A stretch of 64,000 nt of DNA from Prevotella sp. 885 (GCF_002265625.1 NZ_NOVE01000011.1:1-64000), one strand, 5' to 3'. Shown: positions 26,719 to 36,246, numbered from the stretch's first letter. Made by a program: numbers and translations. Notes: generated from the sequence alone by a model not told the origin.

Positions 26719-26788
26719 AACCCTAAACTCACAAATTTCAATCCCTAAGAACAACTCTCAACCCTCAACTCCTAACTCTCAACTCTCA
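26719..26788. repeat. GTTGAGA-type degenerate array after the DUF58 gene
   Basis: The plus strand reads as variants of CTCAACTCTCAACTC, and on the gene's strand as GAGAGTTGAGAGTTAGGAG and similar. The array begins at the stop codon itself: the TGA of the DUF58 gene (26786-26788) is part of the first unit. A similar array follows the S41 protease gene at 53661-53776. Confidence 0.7.
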
Positions 26789-28096
26789 AATAGCCTGCTG
26801 CTCCTTCAGCTCCAGATACTTGTTGAGCACGTTGATGGAGAGTCGTTCGGGCGTGGTTAGCAGGCTGATGATGCCGCGTTGTCTTAGTTTGGAGACGATG
26901 AGGCGCTGTTCGTTCACCATCTTCTCCGTTATGACATGCTGATAATACTGCTCCGTGGTCTTGGGCTTGCGGCGCAGGAAGTCGGTCTTCTCATTGTCCA
27001 CGAAGAAGACAAGGAGGAGGCGGTGGCGCATATTCAGCTGGAGGAGGTAAGGCAGCTGTCTCTCCATAGCCTGAAGAGACGTGAGGTTGGTATAGACCAC
27101 GAGCAGCGAACGCTTGGAGAGGCGCTGGCTGACTACGGACAGCATGTCGCTGAAGTCGCTCTCGCCGAAACGTGTCTCTTGAGAATAGAGCGCGTCGAGC
27201 ACCCTTTCCATCTGACCGTGGCGGCGTGACGGAGCGATGAAGGTGTCGGTATGGTCGGAGAAGCATATCAGACCTGCCTTGTCTGCCTTGCGTATGGCTA
27301 CGTAGGCGAGCATGAGTGAGGCGTTGATGGCATAGTCGAGGAGCGTCATGCCGTTGAAAGACTGCTGCATGGAGCGTCCTTTGTCGATGACAGACACTAT
27401 CTGTTGCGATCGCTCGTCCTCGTAGACGTTGACCATGAGCTGATGGCGGCGTGCTGAGGCTTTCCAGTTGAGCGACCGGTAGCTGTCGCCCTCCACGTAT
27501 TCCTTTATATGCTCAAACTCCGTGTTGTTGCCGGCGCGACGTATGCGCTTTATGCCCATTTCCGTAAGGCGGTTGTTTATGGCGAGAACCTCATACTTAT
27601 GGAGCATGAGATAAGAAGGATAGACCTTCGTGTCCGTAGGTTTGCCGCACGTGAAGCGGCGCTCCACGAGGCAGAGCGGTGACGAGGCGAACACGCGGAT
27701 GTGTCCGAAACCGTAAACGCCGCGTCGGGTGGGGCGGAGGCTGTAGACTACGGTCTTGGCTTCGCGTGCTGCAAGGCGCAGACGGAAACTGATGTCGCGG
27801 CGCTGGAATACGAACGGTATCTCGTCGATGATGTTAAGCCGTAAGCCGAACGGACAGTTGCTCTCCACGCGCAGCCTTATCTGATTGTCGTCGCCGTTGG
27901 AGAGGCGGTCGGCTATCTGACGGTAGGCTGAGATGTGCCGGCGATAATATAGCAGTACGATGTCTGCCGCCGTGGCTATGAAGAGCAGCCACATGAGCAT
28001 TCTGCCCACCGCATAGAGCGGCGGGAAATAATTGCCTGAGGCAAGCAGGATGATTGTTGCCACGGCGATGGCATAAAATTGGTTGGTCAGAAACAT
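26786..28096 (-). CDS. DUF58 domain protein (von Willebrand-like), 436 residues
   Basis: Two N-terminal membrane segments lie within residues 1-50. A middle beta domain is followed by the DUF58 signature EFEHIKEYVEGDSYRSLNWK ASAR (residues about 210-233) and a VWA-like fold (VSVIDKGRSMQQ). DUF58 proteins accompany MoxR ATPases and are thought to act in assembly or maturation of complexes at the membrane. It is the last gene of the six-gene minus-strand operon, 16 bases after the MoxR gene. The stop codon lies inside a repeat array. Confidence 0.9.
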   Translation of the reverse strand: MFLTNQFYAIAVATIILLASGNYFPPLYAVGRMLMWLLFIATAADIVLLYYRRHISAYRQIADRLSNGDDNQIRLRVESNCPFGLRLNIIDEIPFVFQRRDISFRLRLAAREAKTVVYSLRPTRRGVYGFGHIRVFASSPLCLVERRFTCGKPTDTKVYPSYLMLHKYEVLAINNRLTEMGIKRIRRAGNNTEFEHIKEYVEGDSYRSLNWKASARRHQLMVNVYEDERSQQIVSVIDKGRSMQQSFNGMTLLDYAINASLMLAYVAIRKADKAGLICFSDHTDTFIAPSRRHGQMERVLDALYSQETRFGESDFSDMLSVVSQRLSKRSLLVVYTNLTSLQAMERQLPYLLQLNMRHRLLLVFFVDNEKTDFLRRKPKTTEQYYQHVITEKMVNEQRLIVSKLRQRGIISLLTTPERLSINVLNKYLELKEQQAI

Positions 28097-28112
28097 TCCT
28101 TATACGTTTTCT

Positions 28113-29075
28113 TTATTTCGGCACCTCCACCTTATCTATAAGCTTATGTGCCACGGCTATGGGCGTGAAGCCCTCCATCTCGCTCTCTGCTGTAAGCTGC
28201 AGGCGGTGCTGCATGATGTAAGGTGCCACGGTCTTGATGTCGTCGGGCACCACGAAGTCGCGACCTCCGATGAGGGCGTACGCCTTGGCGCAATTTAGCA
28301 TAGCCACCGAAGCACGCGGCGAACAGCCCACGTACACGGCTGCCGACTCGCGGCTTTCGCCCACTATCTGCGCTATGTAACGCAGCAGCGATGGGTCCAC
28401 CACCACGCTGTCCATCATCTTTCTCAACTCCGTAAGTTCTTCCTTCGTGATGATAGGCTCCACGTCCTCCAGTCGTGCGAAGGACGTATGCTCGTTGTGT
28501 CGGCGCAATATCTCCACCTCGTCGTCCAAGGAAGGATAGCCCATTGTTATCTTCATCAGGAAACGGTCGAGCTGTGCTTCTGGCAGGCGGTAAGTGCCTT
28601 CCTGCTCTATCGGGTTCTGGGTGGCGATGATGGTGTATACGTCGCCCATCTTGTATGACGTGCCGTCAATGGTGGCCTGTCGTTCCTCCATCACCTCGAA
28701 GAGCGCCGCCTGCGTCTTGGCCGGTGCACGGTTTATCTCGTCGGCGAGGATTATGTCTGCGAAGGCAGGACCGGGATGGAAGCTGAACTCCTGCGTCTTC
28801 ATATTAAACACCGACGTACCGAGAACGTCACTCGGCATAAGGTCTGGCGTAAACTGTATGCGTGAGAAGCGAGCGTCGATGAGGCGCGACATCAGACGGG
28901 CGAGGAGCGTCTTCGCCACTCCCGGTACGCCCTCCAGCAGTACGTGTCCGTCAGCTATTATACACGTGAGAAGCATGTCCACGGCTTCTGTCTGTCCGAC
29001 AACGACGTCGGCTATGCGTTTTCTTACCTCGCCGATTTTGGCGGCAAAGGCAGTAAGGTCAGTTCTTGTTTCCAT
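28113..29075 (-). CDS. MoxR-family AAA+ ATPase, 320 residues
   Basis: Walker A is GVPGVAKT (residues about 49-56), Walker B LADEINRAPAKTQAALFEVM, with the MoxR signature VMEERQ and sensor ATQNPIEQEGTYRLPEAQLD. Length is typical of the family. MoxR ATPases act as chaperones for complexes with VWA proteins. The downstream DUF58 protein is the likely partner. It starts 28 bases after the DUF4350 gene. Confidence 0.95.
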   Translation of the reverse strand: METRTDLTAFAAKIGEVRKRIADVVVGQTEAVDMLLTCIIADGHVLLEGVPGVAKTLLARLMSRLIDARFSRIQFTPDLMPSDVLGTSVFNMKTQEFSFHPGPAFADIILADEINRAPAKTQAALFEVMEERQATIDGTSYKMGDVYTIIATQNPIEQEGTYRLPEAQLDRFLMKITMGYPSLDDEVEILRRHNEHTSFARLEDVEPIITKEELTELRKMMDSVVVDPSLLRYIAQIVGESRESAAVYVGCSPRASVAMLNCAKAYALIGGRDFVVPDDIKTVAPYIMQHRLQLTAESEMEGFTPIAVAHKLIDKVEVPK

Positions 29076-29103
29076 TGTCTTTTTAGTTGTTTCTGAATGT
29101 TTT

Positions 29104-30516
29104 TCAAATCCTTTCCGTCAGGTCATTGATGGTGTCAATGGCCCACTTCATTTCCTTGTCGTCAATGTTGCCCTCCGTACAGTAGTCCATTCGGAGTCTT
29201 TTGAGTATGTCCTCCACCTCCTTCTCTTTCATTCCCGTCCTACGAGCGACGGTCGATACGGTGTCGTCGCTAAGCACACTCTCGAGGATGTCCACAGCCA
29301 TCGTTGAGCGGATGCGCTCTGCAAAGAAGCGTGTCTTCTTGCGTACAAGGTCGGCATTGTCGGCACGCTGATAGTAGAGGGTGCCTATAAGCTGCGCAAA
29401 CTCCAGCGAATGATTCTTTGGCGGCGTCATTACGGGTATGACGCGTTGGCGGCGACGAGCCTTGAATATGAAGAAGAGGAGGAGCGTGAAAGCCGTCAGA
29501 TACCATGCCTCGCGCAACGGTTTCCGGCTCAACACATACCTCATGGGCGACATCTTAGCGTCGTAACCGTCATAGTCTGGCGAATAGCTTGTGGTGCGGA
29601 TGACGGGTCGGTCGCTTATCTGCGTCATCAGTCGCATCGTCAGCGGCGACGACTCCTTTGCCAATACGCCGTAATTGGTAAAGAGATAAGGCATGGTTAC
29701 GATGGTGAGCCTTCCTTTCCCCACTTTCCTTGTGACGGCAAGATTCAGGCATACGTCCGCACTGTCTTTCTCCGTAAGGCGGAATCCGTCATAGCAGTCG
29801 ACTGCTGTCACCTCTTTTATGTCCTTGTTTTCCTCAAGCAGTCTCTTCTTTATAGAGTCCAGCGTTGCAGGGAAGAACGGACTGTTGTCGTAGCGTAGAT
29901 TTGTTTGGATGGTTCTCTGGGCAAGTACGTCGTAACTTACTTTGTCCTTACGGCTGTCGTCCGTGATAACCGTTCCTGACATCATGTCTGTATACATACG
30001 ATAATCTCCTTGCGGGTAAAGGCTGTCCGCATCCCAACTCACCGTGGCGTAAGCGTTCTCTTCCTTGTTTCGCAGTCTCATCTTCAGGTAGCGTATGTTG
30101 AGGTACGTGAAGTTATAGGCGTAAAGTCCGTAGTCGTAGGCGAGGATGGAGTCTGAATAACAGCCGTCTTGCGTGTCGCAATATGCCATCATCACATGAC
30201 AGCCGCCTTTCAGCAGATTTCTCAGTGCACGAATGTCCATCTCGTTGAAAGAGAGATTTTCGGTTGCGATGAGCACGTTCTTATGTCGGTCCGCTGTGTC
30301 AGCAGCTATCTGACTTAGTGTCTTTCGCTTTGCCTCGTAGCCACGTGGCATGGTCTGTGCCATTACGCTGTCAAAGACATAGCATCCGAGAGGTTGGCGG
30401 TCGTTCGGATGGAAGGTGGCTCTCCATGTGAAGTTGCGAGGCATGCGCTGCCCTAAGACGAAGCAGACGATTATCATCACCACTATACCTATTATATATA
30501 AGCGCGAACTCTTCAT
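29104..30516 (-). CDS. DUF4350 domain membrane protein, 470 residues
   Basis: There is one membrane segment near the N-terminus (LYIIGIVVMIIVCFVLG) and a second near residue 340 (WYLTAFTLLLFFIFKARRR). The domain between them (FNEMDIRALRNLLKGGCHVM; GKGRLTIVTMPYLFTNYGVL) matches the DUF4350 layout of a glutamine-amidotransferase-like fold. A cytoplasmic helical tail follows. Its first codon overlaps the stop of the DUF4129 gene by 4 bases (ATGA-type), which indicates translational coupling. Confidence 0.8.
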   Translation of the reverse strand: MKSSRLYIIGIVVMIIVCFVLGQRMPRNFTWRATFHPNDRQPLGCYVFDSVMAQTMPRGYEAKRKTLSQIAADTADRHKNVLIATENLSFNEMDIRALRNLLKGGCHVMMAYCDTQDGCYSDSILAYDYGLYAYNFTYLNIRYLKMRLRNKEENAYATVSWDADSLYPQGDYRMYTDMMSGTVITDDSRKDKVSYDVLAQRTIQTNLRYDNSPFFPATLDSIKKRLLEENKDIKEVTAVDCYDGFRLTEKDSADVCLNLAVTRKVGKGRLTIVTMPYLFTNYGVLAKESSPLTMRLMTQISDRPVIRTTSYSPDYDGYDAKMSPMRYVLSRKPLREAWYLTAFTLLLFFIFKARRRQRVIPVMTPPKNHSLEFAQLIGTLYYQRADNADLVRKKTRFFAERIRSTMAVDILESVLSDDTVSTVARRTGMKEKEVEDILKRLRMDYCTEGNIDDKEMKWAIDTINDLTERI

Positions 30517-31205
30517 GCCTTGCCTCCTTTCTCGTCAGCCGACGTCGTAGTGGCTTCGTTGTTCTCAGTCTTAGCTTCGTCTTTCTCAGCCTTGGCTTTG
30601 GCTACGATGTCCGCCTCTATGACACGGTTGTCCTCCGTCATCTCGTCCGCCATCTCCTCAGTTGCCTCAAAGCCTCCGTATCTTATGCGTACGAACACCA
30701 TTGTGGCGTGTCGCAGATGATGGTCTTCATATTCTGCCACGTACTGCAACGGAGTCTTCGACGGAATCCAGTGTATGAGGTCGGCGTCGCTCAGCGCACG
30801 CAGCGTCTTGAGGTAAGTCAGACGCACCACCTCGCGATAGTCCTTTCGTGAGCGTGCTTCGGCGATGGCTTCGTCAAAGCGGATGCCGTAGATGGTGTCT
30901 TCCTCGACGGTATAGTCTGTGTCCTGCTTTTCCTTGCGGCGCAGACGCAGCAGTTCGGGGTGGCGATAGAACGTGACGCCGATGACGGTGGCGATGGCAA
31001 AGAAGCCGAGCACGTAAATCACAGCCTTGCCCATTCCGCCCACATACAGACTGCCGAACAGTTCCTGCAAGAGCGTATCTATCTGGCTCGCCAACCAATC
31101 CATCAGCGAGAAGTCAGAACCCTTAAACTCCGAGTCGTAGCCGTATTCGGGTTGGGTGCGCCATTGTGCCAGGCGGAGTGAGTCAACTATGAGTGTGTCG
31201 GTCAT
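30513..31205 (-). CDS. DUF4129 domain membrane protein, 230 residues
   Basis: One membrane segment lies near residues 60-80 (AVIYVLGFFAIATVIGVTFY). The cytoplasmic part has YREVVRLTYLKTLRALSDAD, LIHWIPSKTPLQYVAEYE and FVRIRYGGFEA, the DUF4129 pattern. The tail is Ala/Glu/Lys-rich and probably disordered. It is 3 bases after the preceding membrane-protein gene and overlaps the next one. Confidence 0.85.
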   Translation of the reverse strand: MTDTLIVDSLRLAQWRTQPEYGYDSEFKGSDFSLMDWLASQIDTLLQELFGSLYVGGMGKAVIYVLGFFAIATVIGVTFYRHPELLRLRRKEKQDTDYTVEEDTIYGIRFDEAIAEARSRKDYREVVRLTYLKTLRALSDADLIHWIPSKTPLQYVAEYEDHHLRHATMVFVRIRYGGFEATEEMADEMTEDNRVIEADIVAKAKAEKDEAKTENNEATTTSADEKGGKA

Positions 31206-31208
31206 TGT

Positions 31209-32201
31209 TTAAAAATTGTCTTCGTTGGTGGCGTCTTTATCGAAGTCGTCGAAGTCTTTATCTTCGTGGTCAAAGTTGTCGATGTCGAGAGCGCTGCATG
31301 CATGTCCGTACTGATAAGCTATGGCAATGAGCAATGCAGAATAGCCTACATAACAGACGTAAATATAGAGAAGGGCTGACAGATAAGAGATGAGGCTGAA
31401 CCATGTGGTGTTTACGAAAGAAAACCCGTCTGAGTTTTCTATCGCCAAAAAAGCTTTTGCCATAGCCGTCAGCATATAAGGAACAGAGAGAAAGCCGCAA
31501 ATGACGTTTGTGATTAAGCCGACGACGAAAGTGATGGCAACGATGCCGCCCCATGTCTTGAATCCGTAGACAAAGGCTTTGCGCATTCCTGCCCAGAAAC
31601 CGATTGGCTCAAACGAATAGACGGGAATCAGCAGCATGGCAGGCGGAATCAAGGCGATGAACCATGCGAAGAGTATCATGAAGACTCCGATGTTGGCAGC
31701 CTGAAGCACAGCTATGATTGCTACCACCAGTAATATGTTTACGACGAAGAACAGCATGAATGCCAAGACGCTCTTCCATGCCGCTCCCATCTGTCGTCTT
31801 GCGTAAGGCAGAAATTCCTTGAACGTCATTTTCGTGAGGTCCTCATTTACGGGCGTGCCGTCCTCGTTGGTGGCATGATAGAGCTTCATTAATGCATAGA
31901 CGATGCTGATAAGGAACAGCGAGGCTATCATACCCAATATCATCGTTGCGCCGTAATTGAGTCCGAATCCGGCGAGTATGCCCATCGTGTCGTCGCTGTC
32001 GGAAGCGAGTTCGCCGTACATCATGGATGTCAGGTTGTTGAGGCTAAGCGCCTGTATTGCGCAGACGGGCAGAATGGCGATGGTGAGCATCTTCAGCAGC
32101 GGACGCCAGTTGGCTGTGATGAAGTCGGTGGTGTCGCTGAACTTGTCGCTGAACTTTCTGCGACGGAAGAACGGAGAAATCTGGTGTTTGATGAATCCCA
32201 T
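31209..32201 (-). CDS. Multipass membrane protein of the MoxR operon, 330 residues
   Basis: About six hydrophobic segments are visible (MLTIAILPVCAIQAL, ILGMIASLFLISIVYAL, VLAFMLFFVVNILLVVAII, IALIPPAMLLIPVYS, ITFVVGLITNVICGF, LLYIYVCYVGYSALLIAI). The tail is strongly acidic (DNFDHEDKDFDDFDKDATNE). No catalytic motif is visible. A gene of this kind is common at this place in Bacteroidetes versions of the operon, but its role is unknown. Confidence 0.7.
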   Translation of the reverse strand: MGFIKHQISPFFRRRKFSDKFSDTTDFITANWRPLLKMLTIAILPVCAIQALSLNNLTSMMYGELASDSDDTMGILAGFGLNYGATMILGMIASLFLISIVYALMKLYHATNEDGTPVNEDLTKMTFKEFLPYARRQMGAAWKSVLAFMLFFVVNILLVVAIIAVLQAANIGVFMILFAWFIALIPPAMLLIPVYSFEPIGFWAGMRKAFVYGFKTWGGIVAITFVVGLITNVICGFLSVPYMLTAMAKAFLAIENSDGFSFVNTTWFSLISYLSALLYIYVCYVGYSALLIAIAYQYGHACSALDIDNFDHEDKDFDDFDKDATNEDNF

Positions 32202-32215
32202 GGTCTTTATGTTTT

Positions 32216-33172
32216 TTATTGTTTGTTACTATATAGATAATGTGGCAGCACAATGTAATATCCCACTATGAAAGCGAGTGAGAGGGCTATGATGCCGAGC
32301 CTGATGCTGAGCGCCATTTCGGTGTGGCGCGTGATGTAGCCTTCGATGAATCCAGCCACAATGAAGACTGGCACCGTGCCCACCACAATCTTCAGTCCGC
32401 GCTTTGCTCCGCGGCGGAAGGCGTAGAGGCGCTTGTATGTGCCGGGGAACAGCCAGCCGTTGCCGATGGCAAGTCCGGCGGCGCCAGCCACTATGATGGC
32501 TGAAATCTCGAGCGTGCCGTGCTGAAAGACAGCCACGAGCGACTCGCCCAACAGTCCGTGCTGTGCAAAGAACGCCTCGAAGCATCCCAACATTATGCCG
32601 TTATAGAAGAGCATTATGGCTGACATGACGCTCGTCAGCAGTCCGAAGACGAAGATGCGGAACGCCACTCCGATGTTGTTAAGCGTTATGCCCATGAACA
32701 TAGAGCTTTCCGAACCGCCGTCATACACTGCCATCGGCGTGCCGTTGCTGATGTTGTCAAGCGTGCGCTCCACATACCAGTCGCCGAGGATTATGCGGCA
32801 GAAGTCGGGCTCGGCTGCCTGCGATGCTATGCCGATGAGCACGCTGACGATGAAGATTATGAACGAGGCGAGCAGCAGGCGCCGCTCCTCAAACATCGTC
32901 TTCGGCACCTCGCGCGTCCAGAACGTCAGCATGCGCGACCGCTTCTCTCGCTTGTTCCTATAGATGGCGTTGTGTAGGACAGCCGCCAGATTGTTTAGGT
33001 AGAGCGTGATGCGTGCCGAGGGAAAGTGAGTGTAGGCGAAGGCGAGGTCAGAGGTTATTTCGGTGTAAGCGTCGGCGATGTCGTCGGGTGTTTCCTCCGA
33101 CAGGTCCTGCGCCATTATCTCCACATGTTCCCACTTTTCTATGTTTTTCTGAATGAAGGCCAGTTCGTTCAT
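32216..33172 (-). CDS. SpoIIM-like (DUF95) membrane protein, 318 residues
   Basis: ATG 33172 (MNELAFIQKNIEKWEHVE...) is chosen because the longer frame to 33337 crosses the divergent promoter region. A soluble helical N-terminus precedes five or six membrane segments, with the family phrases NNIGVAFRIFVFGLLTSV, GTLEISAIIVAGAAGLAIG and FIEGYITRH. The family is named for Bacillus SpoIIM, but here it belongs to a vegetative MoxR cluster. It is the first gene of the operon and divergent from the RDD gene. Confidence 0.9.
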   Translation of the reverse strand: MNELAFIQKNIEKWEHVEIMAQDLSEETPDDIADAYTEITSDLAFAYTHFPSARITLYLNNLAAVLHNAIYRNKREKRSRMLTFWTREVPKTMFEERRLLLASFIIFIVSVLIGIASQAAEPDFCRIILGDWYVERTLDNISNGTPMAVYDGGSESSMFMGITLNNIGVAFRIFVFGLLTSVMSAIMLFYNGIMLGCFEAFFAQHGLLGESLVAVFQHGTLEISAIIVAGAAGLAIGNGWLFPGTYKRLYAFRRGAKRGLKIVVGTVPVFIVAGFIEGYITRHTEMALSIRLGIIALSLAFIVGYYIVLPHYLYSNKQ

Positions 33173-33226
33173 TGCAATGTGATGATAATTTGTGGTTAAT
33201 GAGTGGACAAATTTAAATAAAAATAT

Positions 33227-33234
33227 TAAATTTG
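33227..33234 (+). promoter_or_regulatory. Probable -7 box for the RDD gene
   Basis: TAAATTTG at 33227-33234 lies 20 bases upstream of the start codon at 33255. No TTTG is found at the right -33 distance, so this is a partial promoter match. Confidence 0.5.
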
Positions 33235-33254
33235 CAAACAAAAAGTAAAGAAAA

Positions 33255-33992
33255 ATGTCAGATATAACTACTGGAAACTTTGTTTGCATAGAACAGACAC
33301 CAGCCACCATCGGCGATCGCATCTTTGCACGCATCATCGACGCCGTTGTTTTGGTGGCTTACACTTACTTTGCCTTATTCTTCCTGGACAAATCAGGCAT
33401 TGGTGACGACACGTTCTTCGAGGTGCTTTGCGTAATCATCCTCTTGATGCCCATCTTCACCTACACGTTTCTCTCCGAACTGCTGTTTGACGGTCAGACG
33501 TTAGGCAAGTATGTGATGAAGACGCGTGTGGTGATGGCTGACGGATCGTCGCCTACGTCAGGTGCCCTGCTGTTACGTTTTGTCTGCGAAATCGTCGACA
33601 TATACATGGGCTGTATGGGTCTTGTGGTGATAATGTGTACGAAGCGCCGTCAGCGTCTCGGCGACCTTGCCGCCGGTACGATGGTTATTCGGCAGGAGAA
33701 TATGTCGCGCATGCGCATCTCTCTCAGCGAGTTCGACTATGCCCGCCGCGACTTCCGTCCCACCTACGCCACAGCCACAAAGCTGAAGCCGCGTCAGGCA
33801 GACATCATCCGCCGTGCCGTAGCTCCCGACTCGAAGATTAGCGACAAGCGTCTTGACGTGCTTGCCGCAAAGGTCTGCCGGGTGCTCGCTCTGCCGAAAG
33901 ACAGCCAGCCCGCCGACAGCGCAGACTTCCTCCGCACCGTCCTTAACGACTATATGTATCTGAAGGGAAGTGCCGGCGTGAAGGAAGTCTGA
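33255..33992 (+). CDS. RDD family membrane protein, 245 residues
   Basis: The RDD pattern is complete: TIGDRIFARIIDAVVLVAYT (first segment with the conserved Arg and Asp), LSELLFDGQTLGKYVMKTRV, and RRQRLGDLAAGTMVI. Three or four membrane segments occupy the first 135 residues and are followed by a soluble tail of about 100 residues. RDD proteins are putative transporters. Its divergence from the SpoIIM/MoxR operon is a common Bacteroidetes arrangement. It ends 20 bases from the convergent receptor gene. Confidence 0.9.
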   Translation: MSDITTGNFVCIEQTPATIGDRIFARIIDAVVLVAYTYFALFFLDKSGIGDDTFFEVLCVIILLMPIFTYTFLSELLFDGQTLGKYVMKTRVVMADGSSPTSGALLLRFVCEIVDIYMGCMGLVVIMCTKRRQRLGDLAAGTMVIRQENMSRMRISLSEFDYARRDFRPTYATATKLKPRQADIIRRAVAPDSKISDKRLDVLAAKVCRVLALPKDSQPADSADFLRTVLNDYMYLKGSAGVKEV

Positions 33993-34012
33993 GAATAATC
34001 CTACAACAGCTC

Positions 34013-36151
34013 TTACATTGTTCTGTTTATTACCTCTTGGTCGTTACGTGAACCTTTCACTTTCAGATTCTGATTGAACAGGCTGTATGAGAGCGACAGG
34101 CTTATTCCGCGCATGTCGTTGCTGCCGTATGTGCCCTCGCGTGTGTTCATATAGCGATAGTCCAAGTTGTTATAGTTGGCTTTGTGCAGGATGTCCGTAA
34201 ACGTCAATGATATGGAAAGACAGTCATCGAGGAGATTTGCCTGCAATCCTGCCATCCAGTTGTTGGCGGCTTTCTGTACGCGGTTCAGTCGTTCGTTATA
34301 GCTTTGAAAGCTGAAGTTTGTGAATGCCGTGAAATGAGAACTGATGAAATAGCTCAGATTGGCGTTGCCTGAGCAGCTTACTTTACTTGCCTTGCACTTC
34401 TGTCCGAGATATTCATAGCTGAATCGTGGAATACGCATGCTTGCCGTTCCGCTGAAAAACAGCTTGCCGAATGATTTTCTGTATGAAGCGAATATCTGAT
34501 ATGAGTCAGAATTGTTCATGTTCAGTGGCATCTCGCATACGATGTCCGTGTTCTGGTCCGGGTTGTATGTCACGTTGCTTATCTCGTTGGTGGTGTGACT
34601 ATATATAAACCCGAGTGTCAGGCTCTTCCATGTTGTGTAAAACGAATAGGTGTCCGTATAGCCAGGTAACAGCTGTGTGTTGCCACTTGTGTATGACAGT
34701 GAATCCTTGTATACGGAGAATGGCACCAGTCCCATATATCCTTGGCGTTGTATGCTGCGGTTATAATGAGCTTGGAAACGCAGACCTTGCTTTGGTGTCC
34801 ATATTACCGATGCTGAAGGCAGAAAGTCTGATGTGTGTCGAGCGGCTTTATAGCTGTTGCTTTTCGTGTCAATGTTTATTTTGGTGTCAGAATATTCATA
34901 GCGTCCGCCGATGCTTGCCCATACGTTCTTCCATGATCGTTGTAAGGTCAGGTATGCGGCAGAAACATTGTCGTCCAGAACCTGATGGTTGGATTGTTGG
35001 TCGTTTGTCGCCATCTTGTTGGACGTGGCGTAGTGGAGAGAATGGTGTGTGTTATAGTATCTTCCTCCAGTCTCAGCACCTATTTTGTATGGTAAAGCGA
35101 AATTATACGCCAAGTTTATGGTAGCAAGATTATATTTGCCATCGTTATTGGTAAGTGAGTAGTTGTTGTATAGTGTCTGCCTGTTTGTCTCGTCGCTTGT
35201 GTATTTTGTGTCATTGTCAATGATGGAATAGTCGGCTGATAAAAACAGGTACGAGTTTTTTCCCGTCTTTCCGGCATAAGACATAGAGAAGGTGTTCTGG
35301 TTGGAGAGGGTGTTTTCCTTCCTTATCACATCCATTAATGTGGTCTTGGTCCTGTCTTTGTATGTCAGCGTCTCGGTGTCGTTTGTGTGTTCCTTTTCGT
35401 GGGCATAGTTGTATACCAGACTGAGCCTATGGTTGGGGCTGAAGTTTATGTCGTTGGCAAATGTCACCGTATGAGAGAACGACCTCATATAGTTGTTATT
35501 GCTCTCGTCCGAGCGGAAAGTGTAGTCGGGATGAGCGATTTCTGTAAAATAAGTTTCCTTGTTCAGGTTGCCGTATGTCCCATAGTCGTATGTCAGGCTG
35601 GATGTCCATACTCCTTTGTTAGCCTTGAATTCGAACGAGGGATTGTCCGACACCTTGCGCTTGAAGGTTGCCGTATTGTATAAGTCGAGCGAAATGCGGT
35701 CTGTAAGAGGACGGATGGTGATGATGTTGATGACGGCATTCGTGCCGGCAGGATATTTTCCTCCCGGCTCACGCTCTATCTCAATACGGTCGATGTTGCT
35801 GCTTTTTATGGTCTTGAAAATGTCCTGTGATGTCACCTCGCGTCCGTCTACATAATATTTAGGCGCACCTTTTCCCACCACCTCATACATGTTCTGTCCC
35901 ACAGTAGAGATGCCCGGTGTGGCAACGAGCATGTTGCCGAGGTTGCCCAGCTTACCAAGGTAAGAGCCTTTCACATGCACGATGTCCTTGCTGCCTTCCG
36001 TTTTTATGATAGGGCGGCGGGCAGTAACATGCACCGTGTCAAGTTTCAAGTCATAATTAATCGAATCTTTGTCTGTTTGGGCATTTGCCATTATCGGCAT
36101 TATGGAAAGGATACTGGCTGAAAGCAGAGTGCGTCTTACAATGATATTCAT
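34013..36151 (-). CDS. Outer-membrane beta-barrel protein (TonB-receptor-like), 712 residues
   Basis: ATG 36151 gives a signal peptide (MNIIVRRTLLSASILSIMPI, cut after ANA). A plug-like domain follows with LDTVHVTARRPIIKTEGSKD, ATPGISTVGQNMYEVVGKGA, YYVDGREV and RIEIEREPGGKYPAGTNAVI. A long beta-barrel of the OMP_b-brl_3 type completes it. There is no N-terminal carboxypeptidase-like domain and no SusD partner, so it is not a classic Sus pair. The substrate cannot be told. A promoter at 36200-36230 and a C11 tract lie upstream. Confidence 0.85.
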   Translation of the reverse strand: MNIIVRRTLLSASILSIMPIMANAQTDKDSINYDLKLDTVHVTARRPIIKTEGSKDIVHVKGSYLGKLGNLGNMLVATPGISTVGQNMYEVVGKGAPKYYVDGREVTSQDIFKTIKSSNIDRIEIEREPGGKYPAGTNAVINIITIRPLTDRISLDLYNTATFKRKVSDNPSFEFKANKGVWTSSLTYDYGTYGNLNKETYFTEIAHPDYTFRSDESNNNYMRSFSHTVTFANDINFSPNHRLSLVYNYAHEKEHTNDTETLTYKDRTKTTLMDVIRKENTLSNQNTFSMSYAGKTGKNSYLFLSADYSIIDNDTKYTSDETNRQTLYNNYSLTNNDGKYNLATINLAYNFALPYKIGAETGGRYYNTHHSLHYATSNKMATNDQQSNHQVLDDNVSAAYLTLQRSWKNVWASIGGRYEYSDTKINIDTKSNSYKAARHTSDFLPSASVIWTPKQGLRFQAHYNRSIQRQGYMGLVPFSVYKDSLSYTSGNTQLLPGYTDTYSFYTTWKSLTLGFIYSHTTNEISNVTYNPDQNTDIVCEMPLNMNNSDSYQIFASYRKSFGKLFFSGTASMRIPRFSYEYLGQKCKASKVSCSGNANLSYFISSHFTAFTNFSFQSYNERLNRVQKAANNWMAGLQANLLDDCLSISLTFTDILHKANYNNLDYRYMNTREGTYGSNDMRGISLSLSYSLFNQNLKVKGSRNDQEVINRTM

Positions 36152-36199
36152 AAGCAAAAGTTTATCGTTAATATTCGACTGTTTGGTGTTTAAATGTCG

Positions 36200-36230
36200 C
36201 AAATTTACATATTTTTGTAATACCATGCAA
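36200..36230 (-). promoter_or_regulatory. Promoter of the beta-barrel receptor gene
   Basis: On the minus strand TTG (plus 36228-36230) precedes TAAATTTG (plus 36200-36207) by 20 bases. The start codon lies about 50 bases downstream at 36151. Confidence 0.6.
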
Positions 36231-36235
36231 GCTTT

Positions 36236-36246
36236 CCCCCCCCCCC
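36236..36246. repeat. C11 homopolymer just upstream of the receptor promoter
   Basis: Eleven consecutive C (G on the coding strand) lie immediately upstream of the -33 box of the beta-barrel receptor gene. It is the longest G/C homopolymer noticed in the window and could change length by slippage. Confidence 0.9.
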
